Shown: positions 23,088 through 34,268 of the stretch, piece by piece | Numbering within the stretch: position 1 is the stretch's first letter | How the letters are laid out: the number at the start of each line of letters is the position of its first letter | From: Lepidodermella squamata | Taxonomy: Eukaryota; Gastrotricha | Reading direction: 5' to 3' | NCBI GenBank assembly: GCA_047495785.1 | Contig: JBLDXI010000024.1 | Span: 62,001-126,000 of the forward strand | Length of the DNA stretch: 64,000 nucleotides | Notes under the pieces: generated by a model | Told to the model about the DNA's origin: nothing | Database searches by the model: none | The model's input: the letters and a program-made list of their open reading frames with translations, nothing else | Program-made: the position numbers and the translations under genes

Positions 23088-26000
23088 ATGCTGGCGATGT
23101 CACCGACAACCGCCTGTCAAGTGGTCCTATTCGTGCTATTTCAGTTAACCTGGCTCTGCAGTGGATCTGCGCCTCAGGTCAAGCATCAACCTCAGAATCA
23201 AGGTCACGCCCGTTCCGGTTCATCGGTGACACGCCGCGTCTACTCCGGCTCAAATCAGGGCAGACAGTCGGATCAGGATTCAGATCAGGAATGGAGCGGT
23301 AGGCCTATTTTTTCACCTGCTCATCGCGACAATCAGCTGATGTCTTACAAAGCCCAATTACAAGCAATTAATGCAACTATGTGTAAGCAAGGAAATTTTA
23401 ATGTAAGAATAATTTGAAGTCCCAATTTCGTTTTATACTTAGACCAATGGGAAACAGTACTGCTGCAATATTTGTTCTCTGATAGCAATTACAACTGCGA
23501 AGCTCGTCCTGCTATTGTCCAAACAAGGCCAGTAAATGTCAGATTAGATATGGTTCTTCTGAAAATCAACGAATTGGTAAAATTTGCCAGCCTAGAAATT
23601 TCGAAGACTTATTTTATTTTGCTTTTTAGGTCGAGAAAGATCAAGAAATTATCGTATCCGGGTTTCTAAAAATTGTAAGTCTCTCAACCCATTTTGCTGT
23701 GGTTATTTCAAATTTCATTCAATAGAATTGGACTGACGATCGGTTGCAATGGAATAAGGATGATTTCGGTGGAATTGAGTGGATGGTGACACAAGCGGCT
23801 AACGTGTGGATACCCGACATAGGTATTTATTTCGCTTTGAAATCACTAATTTGATCTATCATCCGTTTTTTTTGCAGCTCTGATTAATAGGTAATTGTTC
23901 CGAGTCATCGAATTCCAATTAAACACATCAAACTTTAATATTACAGCAATGATGTTTACGCCGTGACGCGTGACAGCCGTTTTCCGGTTACAGTCACCAG
24001 TAACGGACAGGTGAAAAAATCTCCACCTTAATAGCTACCTCAAAAAATGTTTACATTATTCGGATTCAGGTGTTATTCGTTCCTGCTGGTAAAATTCATG
24101 CGCGATGCGAGCTAGACTTGAGGTTTTTCCCGTTCGATTGGCAGGTGAGATTCCAACCAGCTTCGCAGCCAAATTCATTAAAATGTTTTTTATTTACAGG
24201 CATGTTATTATAGGTAAATGGCAATTTTCAAAGAGTCAAGGCTCGAGTTACAAAAATATGGACTTCAAAAAAATGTTAAAAATTATCGGCTGGTTTGCCA
24301 CGAGCCGGAGCTCGAAATTGTTGTCGAAGATGAGTGCTGCTGTTGCACGGTTATTTTAAACTCCTTTTGCTGCTGCGCCGTACCTTCTGTACTGCTTTGA
24401 GGCATTGAAAACGCCGTCGTATGCTGCAATTGCGTCGGGGGCGGCGACGCAGCGTCGACAATCACCGACGGTATAACCGTGGCCGACCGGAGAAACTCGG
24501 CCGGTCCGTCGAGGTACCAATGATGCCCGGGCGGGCTTTGCAGCCAGTCGTCGCGTTTCAGCGGCGGCCTTGTTACAACACCCGTCGGCGAGACCAATTT
24601 TCGCATCGGGGGCAGCTCGATAGTTGGCGAAAATGTTGGCTGATAATTACCCGGCGGAGGGGGTGATTCATGACTCGGCGCCGTAGCGAACTTGGCCAGG
24701 CTGTACGCGATAGTTTTCGCGTGAGCCGGCGGGCCGCCGGGCGATAGGCCCAACCCGGCGGTACTAGCCCGGGATGTTGTTAACAACGCCGCGGCCAGGC
24801 TGCTGTTGTCGCTGGCAAGGCGCGTCGGCTCGCTGTAGTGCGCGCGAAGCTGTTGCGCTCGTTGATCACGCAGTCGCGCAACTTCCAACATTTTGCGAGT
24901 CGGCTTGATCGTCAACACGCCCTGGTCTTCACTTTTCACAATTTTCACCATAGAAATGCCACTCGGCTTGAGCATAGTCAGCGGGGTGTAGTTTTTCGAT
25001 TTATCAGTGCGTGGCGGCCGTAGCCATTGGTTCCATTCGTTGATAAATCTCGCAACGGCGTAGACTAGGATGAACACCAAAGTTGCGCTTATGATAAGAT
25101 GGTCGGTCCAGGCGACGGGCGGTAGGCCTACGTCATCGCCTGAAATTGACCAGACGATCCTGACAGCGTCATTCCCGCCGCCGATAAGCAGGTCGTTGCA
25201 GCGGCGTTGCGCCTTCTTGGAGCCAGTCGTCAAGCGCTGCTGGCGCTGCATTGCGTTGTTACGCTCGAGCAGTTCCGCGCACTCTTCTAAGCTCATAGTT
25301 GAGTTTTCGTGTTCGTTATCTTGTTGTTCGCTTGCCGATGTCGACCTAGGCTTGGGCGTAGGCGTTGTTGAGCCTAATGCCTTTCGACTGCTCGCTTTCC
25401 TAGGTTTTGCATTCTTGCCGCTTCGCGGTCGCGGCGTCGCGCGGCCTGCTGACATCTACCTACGTGATTGTGATGATGATTAACGTCATTATCGAAACAC
25501 GAATCCGCCCAAGTGCCGCTGCTGCTGCTGAGATTCCCTAATTGTATGCAGGCCTTTTTGCACGCGAATAATCACACGCCGTGTTTTTACTAGCGCATTA
25601 TTATATGGATTTGTTTCATCTATTAGCCGATTTGATCAATAATTCGGCATAAAAATAAGCCAGTGCGCGTTAGTATACAAACAAAAAAATTTGATGCGCC
25701 CTGTTTACCTGGCGACGATAAATTGACTCTCGAGCGTTCACATCATCGGAAACGGCTATCGATTATTTTAACAACATTAGAATGCACGCAATTATCAAAC
25801 GATTAGGCGTGAAATTCTAAATTAGCAGCCTATAAGCGATTAGTCCGAAACGTAAAAGATTGACAAAATCGAAAAAGGGGCCATGAACAAATGGGGAAAA
25901 TAACTCAAATTAGTGATCACTATCTTATTTTCTCTGTTGAGGTTCGAGAGTTGGGTCTACAGCGCTGAGTCTGTGACGATAAATGGCTACAATTTTACGA

Positions 26001-28332
26001 TTGACCCAAATCATTACGTTCAGGTTTGGCGTGAAATGGAAATGAAAAAATCGAGTAAAATTTGACTTAAATAGAACCATCAATGGGAAATTTTGGATTC
26101 ATTCGTGATATCAAAAGAGGTTACGGTGAGTTTCCAATAAAACAAGAAATATTCGAAATAATCCAATTATTATCTAGTACGAGAACTTCAATTTTTCGCG
26201 AGTCGACTTTTATCTATTACTGAGGCGAAAATCGCTGTTTTTTATTACGGTAAATTACAAGCTTTCCCTTGTGAGAAATGAAAAAATAATCTGACGAATT
26301 AACAGTATACAATATTTCCATGCCTTGCCTTGTCGACGTTGCAAATATTTTCGCACATGCTGCCTTTCACCGAGTCGGAACGCATCAACTTCGCGACTAC
26401 AACGCTCATAGCTTTCTCCGTCTTCCATGTCTCAATCGTCGAACAGATGCCTCAGTCCTCAGAATCTATTCCACTGCTAGCTATTTACGTCGATTCGCTG
26501 ATGATACTTATTGGTTTATCGCTTATCGAGTGCTTTGTGATGATGAACTGGTTGTCTAAAGTTGCCTACACTGTGCCATCACCGGTAAGATAAAATTCGA
26601 TATAATTCCGAATCTTCTATCGAAATTTCCTGAACAGATAATGTGGTTCTGGGTAGTGGAGAGATGGGGTGACTACATGTTACTTGGATCTGCCGGAACT
26701 TTATGGCGAAGAAACTACCTTAAAATCGTGAGTTTAATTTTACTAAATATCGATTGAGAAATTACGAAATCGTGTTGTAGTATGAGCGTGTTTCGGCTCG
26801 TCTCGAATTCGTGACAGAACAGCGTCGACTACGGCGGCTCATCCGTGACCTTCGAAAACGCGGCGACAGTGGCTCTGGCTTCGAACATTCACCAGCCGCT
26901 TTACAAGAGCACCTGGCCTTGAATCATAAACGCAGCCGGTTATCTAAGCGAGAACGCTCCATTTTGGACTTCATCGCCCGCCGTTGGGGCTATCCGGCTG
27001 ATTTTCTTGAGACAGGCAAAGTGCCCGAACCACCTCCAACCTCGCCAACTCGGCTTTTCAGCCCGGGTAACCGGAGTAATAGGAGGAGTAAATCGCCTAG
27101 CTCACCTGAACGGCCGCGTCTCGCCAATGCAGTCGATTCCAGTGGGCGGGGAAACTACTACCCACCTTCTCCTTTGGTAATGCATTCTTTCAATGAGCCA
27201 ATGTTGTCGCCGAAAACTACACGGCAGCCCAAAGCTAGCAATTCGACGTGTACATCAACAGATTTTACGACGGCGGCTGCTACCAATTCTCCGAGCGTTT
27301 TCTCGTCCGCAACCAGCGAGCGCGTTCACTACACCACAGTTCCCGAGGACCTGCAACAACTTTCTCAGTACGACAACGTCGATCTGTCGCGTCTTGACCC
27401 TCTGGTTGCACTCGACATCATGGCAAATAGACAGCCGCGCCTTGAGCCAGCGAAACCGCGGCAAAGTGTTTCGAGAATCGGCTCGGAAATGTGCTCGCCC
27501 ATGTCGCGGAAACCTGAGAGATCACCGAGTGACGGCAGTTCGGCAATTGCGGAGACGTGCTTGAACTCGCCTCGCTTCAACAGCCCTCGATTGCGGTCGG
27601 AGGCTCCGAACGACAAACGGCCGAAGAACCAAAAGCAACATCACCATCACCATCACCGCCATCACAAACACCGGAGTCAATCTAACGAGTCTCCGCCTCG
27701 CGTACTTGCGGTTGGCGAGGTTATAGAAGATTTAACATGCCAGAAATCGAGGAGGCGAGGGACATCGTGCGATAAGGTTCATAAACACTGCCTTGGCGAA
27801 ATGATGGTAGCGCTGGCGCAGATTGACGACCACATTCGCGACATTTCGTCCGCGCTAGTGTCGCACGAACTTAAAAGAGAATGCATCGGCATTTGGACAA
27901 CTTTCATCACCGTCGTTGACCGGGTGAGCATTCGAAATTTCCCTTTTATTTGTTCGAGTTAGCTTAAAATTTTATTCTTGAATCTTCTGAAATGTTACCT
28001 TGCCGAATTGGTAATCGATTTTGACCTGCGCCAGTCATTCAAAAATGCTGGAGTTGGAGGTGTGGGGATGACGTGATGTCCGGACTAAAAATCTTTGATC
28101 TATTAAATTTTAATGCTAATTTAGTCAGAAATTATTCAATCATTAAAATCACTCTTTTTTCCAGATTATGTCTACGCTGTTATTACTGCTGTGCATCATG
28201 ATGCCTACGTATTTGTAAGCGTTGAGAATTTCCCAAGTTAAATTTTGGTATTAACATTGATATCATTCTAGATTTTTGTTATTTCCGCGTCCTCTCGACA
28301 TCAGCCATTTGAAAGCCGAACAACAGCAATAG
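23088..28332 (+). CDS. Cys-loop ligand-gated ion channel, nicotinic-like (receptor C)
   Basis: About 854 aa from 16 exons: 23088-23382, 23443-23576, 23630-23674, 23726-23822, 23878-23890, 23947-24010, 24070-24144, 24200-24213, 25942-26023, 26075-26125, 26178-26249, 26306-26584, 26638-26727, 26781-27923, 28165-28214 and 28272-28332. It has a signal peptide, the WIPDIALIN loop, VPAGKI, and a Cys-loop ending FFPFDWQAC. TM2 starts ESERINFATTTLIAF. The TM3-TM4 loop has about 430 residues and includes a His-rich run. The last exons encode TM4. Two microexons of 13 and 14 nt fall in and just before the Cys-loop; the 14-nt one completes ACYYRFESWVY in frame. The 1,728-bp intron after it contains an antisense gene. 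Loop C has no vicinal Cys pair. An ATG at 23097 is an alternative start. Confidence 0.83.
24200..24213 (+). other. 14-nt microexon of receptor C
   Basis: It is bounded by a T-rich ...tttacag acceptor and a gtaaat donor. It supplies the codons Ala-Cys-Tyr-Tyr plus two bases of Arg, including the second cysteine of the Cys-loop. Joining 24144, this exon and 25942 keeps frame and restores the family sequence. Confidence 0.7.
24283..25455 (-). CDS. Single-pass membrane protein nested in an intron of receptor C, unknown family
   Basis: An intronless 390-codon frame on the opposite strand, wholly inside the 24214-25941 intron. I do not recognise it. The N-terminus is basic and Ser/Thr/Pro-rich (residues 1-45), followed by an acidic helical-looking stretch. 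A hydrophobic segment around residues 120-138 (LIISATLVFILVYAVA) is a membrane span. After it come a basic region with two heptad-like patches (about 175-195), Pro-rich segments, and a Gln/Ser-rich tail. With no signal peptide, the anchor suggests type II or III topology. It is more GC-rich than the surrounding intron, which supports real coding. It has no paralog in the window. Confidence 0.65.
   Translation of the reverse strand: MSAGRATPRPRSGKNAKPRKASSRKALGSTTPTPKPRSTSASEQQDNEHENSTMSLEECAELLERNNAMQRQQRLTTGSKKAQRRCNDLLIGGGNDAVRIVWSISGDDVGLPPVAWTDHLIISATLVFILVYAVARFINEWNQWLRPPRTDKSKNYTPLTMLKPSGISMVKIVKSEDQGVLTIKPTRKMLEVARLRDQRAQQLRAHYSEPTRLASDNSSLAAALLTTSRASTAGLGLSPGGPPAHAKTIAYSLAKFATAPSHESPPPPGNYQPTFSPTIELPPMRKLVSPTGVVTRPPLKRDDWLQSPPGHHWYLDGPAEFLRSATVIPSVIVDAASPPPTQLQHTTAFSMPQSSTEGTAQQQKEFKITVQQQHSSSTTISSSGSWQTSR
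27637..27680 (+). repeat. His-codon repeat in receptor C cytoplasmic loop
   Basis: cat/cac codons encode about ten His residues within roughly 15 positions, interrupted by Arg and Lys. It lies in the large TM3-TM4 loop. It could bind metal or be neutral repeat expansion. Confidence 0.75.
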
Positions 28333-30229
28333 CTGTGATGATTCTTTCGCTTCGTTGCTGCTGCGTCGACGGCTGATAAATCCTAGCCTCGAGGCCTACC
28401 GATTCGCGACTGCTTCGTGACAAATTACGCTCGATTCGCAGCCGAGTTACGCCGCTGGGAAGAACGATACAACATACTATCTCTTATTTTCATGGCTATA
28501 TTTGATTGAATCGCACACATGTGTCGATCAGGTGGGCAGCGCACGCCGCAGATAGTGAGCGAGAAAAAAGAAAGAAAAATGTATCATCACTACAACATAG
28601 ACCGATTTAGCGTCGGGCTGAACGATCGCAAAATGATAATAAAACAACAGCCTAAATGACTGATCAACACGTCTTTTTTGTATTACTATTTTGCTTCGTT
28701 GCCGTTAATATAATAATACAATTATTATGTTAATAATTATATTTTTATTGCACGTGTGTGTAGCACATCCGACTCGCGTCGATAGCGCCGTTTGACTCGC
28801 TTGCATCTTTCGCGCGTCGAATAGCAGCAAATTTCCAAGTTCGCTTTTTGGCAGTCTTTATGCGCCTTTGTTGCTATTTTTCTATATTCACACTTGACTG
28901 CTGGCGGGTGATTCGATTGGGGGCGCATCGGGGCGCGAAATCGGCGGGAAGCGGGTGCGACAAACGTAGTAGCATAGTGCGATGCATTTATAGCGAGTGC
29001 GGCTGGCAAATGGGAGCGCGAGCCCGTTATCGCGCGAAAAACAGGGCAGATCGAGCTTCCGCAGTGAACGGCCACTTAGCACAGCAGATAAACCGAGCGC
29101 TTCGAAAGTAAGTCGGCCCGCGGCGGAAGTGTGGACGGCGCCACACGATGTTATCGTTTTATTACGCTCGTCGATTTGCGCCAAGGGTGATAAAGCTCGC
29201 ATTTTAATATCTATCGCTCGTAATTTTCAACTACTACAACAGCAGCTGTAGTGAGCGAGGAGCCGATCGGCAGCCGCAGCAGCAGCATCATTATCTAGCG
29301 ACGATAATGCACGCGCCAGCTATTTTTTTCTGTTTTGTTTCGCTCACTTCTCCACCTACAAACAACAATAAGCGATTTGTTTCGGCGCCGGTCACGGGCT
29401 ACTTCATCGAACGCCGCTAAATACGACTAATAAGCGACGGGCGTGACTGGCCGAGTGGCGCCTCGCGATATCGGTTTAAATTCGGCTGAGGAAAGTGCGA
29501 ACACTATAGTCGATATCAATCGGCGATCGCACACAAGGCGACGTATAGCGGTGATTTCTATATCATCATCTATAGCTATCAATCATTGCTCTTGTTTGAT
29601 GCATACTGTTCGCTCCAATTTTATTATCGCCTATAAAAAAAAATAATAATAATAATCGCAGTGAATACGCATAAATATTTATGACGCCGAGCGTCTTCGC
29701 GGTATAGGCTGGCGCCATTAGACACGCTGGGCGCACCTCGGCCGGATCGAAGGCACCCACACACCCGCAGTCCATGCATGGGTCGATGGCACAGATTAAC
29801 ATACTCCGGCGGCACAAGTCGCCTTATTATTGCTTCTTCACGCCTATCTTCTCGTGCGGCGATACTATTTACCACTCATCGATCGCTGCCCATTGTTGTA
29901 GCCGAGACCACAATCACTTCACATTGCTAGCAAGAACGGACTTTTAATAACTTTTTGTACCTAAATACCGAAGAAATTGATTCGGTAAAAGTATACAGCT
30001 ATAATTTTACCTGACTTCGTCACATCCGCTTAAATCGTTTGTCGATTTTCTAGATCCTTATGCTATTCCTTAGAAATTTATTACTCTTGGCATAGAGTTG
30101 TTAAGAATTCCTACTCCCGCTGCTGATAGTCAGTTCCCATGAGTATTTAGGCCGAGTAGCAGCGACTCCGGCTGCTGGTCGGAATGAATCTCGGCAATGA
30201 CCTGTAGGTGAGTCTTAGGCGCAGTCCTA
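28333..30229. other. Intergenic between receptors C and D
   Basis: 1.9 kb. An AATAAA near 28638 may end receptor C. The remainder has scattered short ORFs on both strands with no recognisable domains; the receptor D promoter should be near the right end. Confidence 0.5.
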
Positions 30230-33200
30230 ATGTCGCGCGGCGCCAACATTTTCATCGTCATCGCGGCGCTGTTCGCTGTCGCCTCGCCGCGTGAGGGCGG
30301 TCGCGGCTTCGGCCAGCGCACGACGATAGCGCCAAAGTCGACGCAGGCCGACAGCCCGACCACTTTACTGGCGCTGCTCCTGAGAACCGCCAACACCTCA
30401 GTGCCTCTAGTGCCTGGAAAAGCCGTGACCGCGAATCCGATAGGCCGCGGCTTAACCGTTGCAACAACACCAGTAACAGCACCCGCCGTAGAATCCGAAG
30501 ACAGATATTTATGTAAGTGTGCCGCCTTAAGAATGAAGTGGTCCCAATTCTCTTTTTTTCAGATGATTGGGAGGCAATGTTGCTCAAAAAGCTATTTTCG
30601 AAACAAGCTTATAACAATGACGTGAGGCCGGCGAAAAGTAACACTGAACCTGTTCACGTGACTCTGGAGTTGGTATTGCTACAGATTAACGACTTGGTTG
30701 GTTGTTTTGACCTGATTAAAATTATGGCCTTAATTTTTAATTTTTTTCATAGATCGATAAGGAGCAGCAAATAGTCATATCGGGCTTTCTTAAAATTGTT
30801 CGTTGATGTGCTTATATCACTTTCATTGATATTACATGCATTTTTTAGAATTGGGACGATGAAAGGTTGACATGGAACCCGGACAATTACGGCGACATCG
30901 AGTGGATCGTTACTTCTGCTCGCAATGTGTGGCTGCCCGATATAGCTCTAATAAACAGGTCCCGGATGTTTATTTTCTACGGCGGCTGGTTATTAATATC
31001 ATTTAAAACATTTTATTAGCGATGATGTATACGCTGTGACGCGCGACGGCCGATTTCCCGTCACCATCACTGCGAATGGCCAAATATTGTACGTTCCGGC
31101 CGGAAAGATTCACGCCCGTTGCGAACTCGATCTTCGCTTCTTCCCGTTTGATGACCAGGTGACTTTATATTTTAATTTTGGGACATTACTTATTTAAGGC
31201 CGATTTTATCTAAAGCTATGCACGTACCGCTTCGAATCTTGGGTGTACGCTGCTGAGCTGGTTCAAATAAACGGAATCAACTTTACAATTGATCGAAACC
31301 ACTACGTCGACAATCATCAATGGGAAATACGGGATTCATTTGTTCACACGCGCATTGTCAATGTAACTTGAAAATAGTTTTTTTTTTCAAAAAAGTTTAC
31401 TCGATTTTTCAGTACGAAATGTACAACTTCTCGCGAGTCGAGTTCTTCATGCTGCTGAGGCGGAAATCGCTATTTTTCATCACGTGAGACTTGATATATA
31501 AATTGTCAGTGGAAAACTTAAATTTTCGAATATGCTTCAGCTATACAATTTTTCCCTGTTTGGCGCTATCTACCCTTCAAATTTTTTCGCATATGCTGCC
31601 TTTCACCGAATCTGAGCGAATTAACTTTGCAACGACCACTCTGGTATGATTGCGATAATAAAATCGTCGGGCGTGATCTTAATTAGCAATTATTTGTTTA
31701 CTATTAGATCGCCTTCTCTGTGTTTCATGTGTCAATAGTCGAGCAAATGCCGCAGTCTTCGCATGCCATTCCACTGCTCGCCATCTATATCGACGCTCTC
31801 ATGTGCCTGATAGGCCTGTCGCTGCTAGAGTGCTTCCTGATGATGAACTGGCTTTCGAAGGTCGGCTGCAGCGTGCCCTCGCCACGCATGTGGTACTACG
31901 TCGTCGACCGATGGGGTGATTACATGCTACTTGGCTCAAACGGGACCTACTGGCGGCGGAATTATCTTCGCATTTTAGGTTTGTATCTTATATACCTTTG
32001 ATTTTAGTTCAAAAACTCACGTCTGATTTCACAGAGGAAGTCAATGCGAAAGAGGCAGCGGATGCCAGACGTAAAGCGTACGAGCGAAAGAAGTGGGCGT
32101 CGACGAGCCGCAAGCACCAGGAGAACTATATTCGGAAATGGAGCAACTACGGTGCTCAAACGCGGAATAAGAGCGAAATTGATGCGCTAATTCGGCTGAT
32201 GAACCGCTGGGGCTACTCGTTCGGCAATTTGAACCACATGAGGCGACGTGCTGCGGCGCCGGTTCCGGCTCCGGACGAAACCCCGGATGTTGTTGGCACG
32301 TCGAAACGCCAACGCTCTAAACAAAGCTTTCGACACGCCGATGAATCGCCGGCTAACATCCGGCTAGGTAACATTCACGCAACAGCCTTTGCCGGTGACC
32401 AGCCTTCAAGCAGTGCGAACCGCTCGCCGCCCGGTGCTGAAAAGGCGGAGCTGCATAGGCTGGCGTCGGGCCTTTCGACCGCCAGTCTGAGCCGCCACGC
32501 GTCGCGGCGTAATCGCGGATCGGCTGCCAGTGTGGCTGTTGATGGCGCCGACGATCAGATGATTCATTCCCGGCTTTGCGCCACGACCAGTCGATCGCCT
32601 AATATACCGACTCGGAAAACTGTCCACACAATGCCGCAGGGTAATAATAGGCATGAAGCAAGCAGTGACGAGCAGGACTATACGACAGCATCCGGCACAG
32701 TGAAAGCAACGCCGGTGGTGTCGCCGAAAGGACGCCATCCGAAGCTGGCTTTCAGCGCGACTGCGGCCGGTTCAATTGTAAATTACGACCTCGAAACGAA
32801 TCAGCACGAGACTCGGCTATCAGCAATGGTCGCCGAGCGGCGGCGCGAACGTGCTGGCGGCCGTTCCGAGTCTGTTCGGTCCACTACGGCGGCTGCACCT
32901 GCGCCTAATATCAGTGAAGCTCACTACGGTCAACAGTCTGAGCGGCAGATGCAGTTGTCAGCCCTTGATGACATTCGTCAGTTGATCTGCGACGTGAATT
33001 CAAGCCTTTCCTCTCACACCCTAAGGCGCGAGTGCATCGGCGTCTGGACCACTTTCATCACTGTTATCGATAGGGTATGTATTTGACGAATAAATTTATC
33101 AGCGGAATGTAAATTTTTTATTTAACAGATCATGTCTCTAATTCTAATGCTGCTATGCATCCTAATGCCAACTTATCTGTAAGTTTTTTTTAAATACTGT

Positions 33201-33308
33201 TGAATCTGATAAATGAATTTTGATGACTTCAGGTTTGTAATATTTCCGAAACCAATGGACCTGACGAATTTGAAGAGCAGCCAAACAGGGCCACATGGCG
33301 GAGTATAG
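30230..33308 (+). CDS. Cys-loop ligand-gated ion channel, nicotinic-like (receptor D)
   Basis: About 822 aa from 12 exons: 30230-30512, 30563-30696, 30753-30797, 30849-30958, 31020-31158, 31216-31362, 31413-31483, 31541-31643, 31708-31978, 32035-33074, 33129-33178 and 33233-33308. It has a signal peptide (about residues 1-18), a Thr/Ala-rich linker, the WLPDIALIN loop, VPAGKI, and a Cys-loop ending FFPFDDQLC. TM2 starts ESERINFATTTLIAF with Glu at the outer end (VEQMPQSS). The TM3-TM4 loop of about 370 aa is basic and Ser-rich. TM4 includes SLILMLLCILMPTYL. It is closest to receptor C: both have an intron right after the Gln of FPFDxQ. No YxCC in loop C. The exon 9-10 junction was chosen with a 56-nt intron; a 29-nt alternative is less likely. 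Confidence 0.88.
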
Positions 33309-34268
33309 TTTTTCCTCTTTCTGATTGTATCCTGCTCTATTAGCTGCTACTGCCATTTCAAAACTGATTATAATATCCACCTCAATCGCATCTGAGCCTC
33401 GAAATTGAATCAAATAGATACTAATCCTTCAATTATTTATTAATTTTATTGGCATCGTGGTCAAGCTGGTAGCCACGTTTTTCAACCATTTTTCAACTGG
33501 CTTATAGACATTTATGCCGGTGCGATTATCGCTATAATAACAAGTTTGTCATTATAAAGTTGCATCTAGCTATGCTTCTCAACAACGCTAGTTTTTTAAT
33601 CCAATTTTTTTTAACTAAGAATTTTCAGTCACTTTGACCAGCATATATAATTATGAAACGGTATTTTTTTCATTTTTTGAATACTGACATTTCGCTTTAT
33701 ACTGTGTATGATTTGTAAATAACGCTGAAATCGTGGGATGTTATTTTTGTAATCATTTCCTTAAATTTCTGTACGCTGTTCTTCTAATGACCTCTGAATA
33801 AAATGACTTGAAGATACCGCTTCTTTTATATACAAAAGTTTCAATCGGTACGCGGCGATTTTCGGGCAGTTAAGAAATCGGCCAGATTTTCTGAGGTCTC
33901 GGGCTTGTTCACTAATCTCACATTAGGAATCATCGAAATGTGAAATTTGTGCATAAAAATTAAAGTTACGATCATGCATTCAGAGGTAGAAAAGCTTCGT
34001 CCTAATTTTTGCTACGCAACGCATCGCACTGAGGTGTGCAATATAATGCGCGCAGTATACAAGTATTGGGAAATTGCCGCGTATGATTCAGCACTTTAAT
34101 AATAGTAGTACTATGCAAGGTATAGTATATATATAATCACATGCTGGAAATCGCAGAGTAGATTTTTGCTACATTAATTCAAACGGATCGCAATCGCACC
34201 TTTATTTAATATTGCGACTCAAACAACATGAGCTGCATTTATTTTCCACGGAACTCGGACATTATTTA
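33309..34268. other. 3' flank of receptor D and promoter of MFS gene I
   Basis: About 960 bp, AT-rich, no supported exon. It should include the receptor D 3' UTR and the promoter of the first transporter. Confidence 0.5.
33798..33803 (+). promoter_or_regulatory. Possible poly(A) signal of receptor D
   Basis: AATAAA about 490 nt past the receptor D stop, in an AT-rich 3' flank. It would imply a long 3' UTR. Confidence 0.35.

Noticed and set aside
24105-25941. Receptor C as a broken pseudogene at its Cys-loop
   Set aside because: The 14-nt microexon and the distant exon at 25942 restore the conserved sequence in frame, so an intact gene with a long intron explains the gap.
31979-32007. 29-nt intron in receptor D
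   Set aside because: A second acceptor at 32034 gives a normal 56-nt intron, keeps the frame and gives a junction closer to paralogs B and C.
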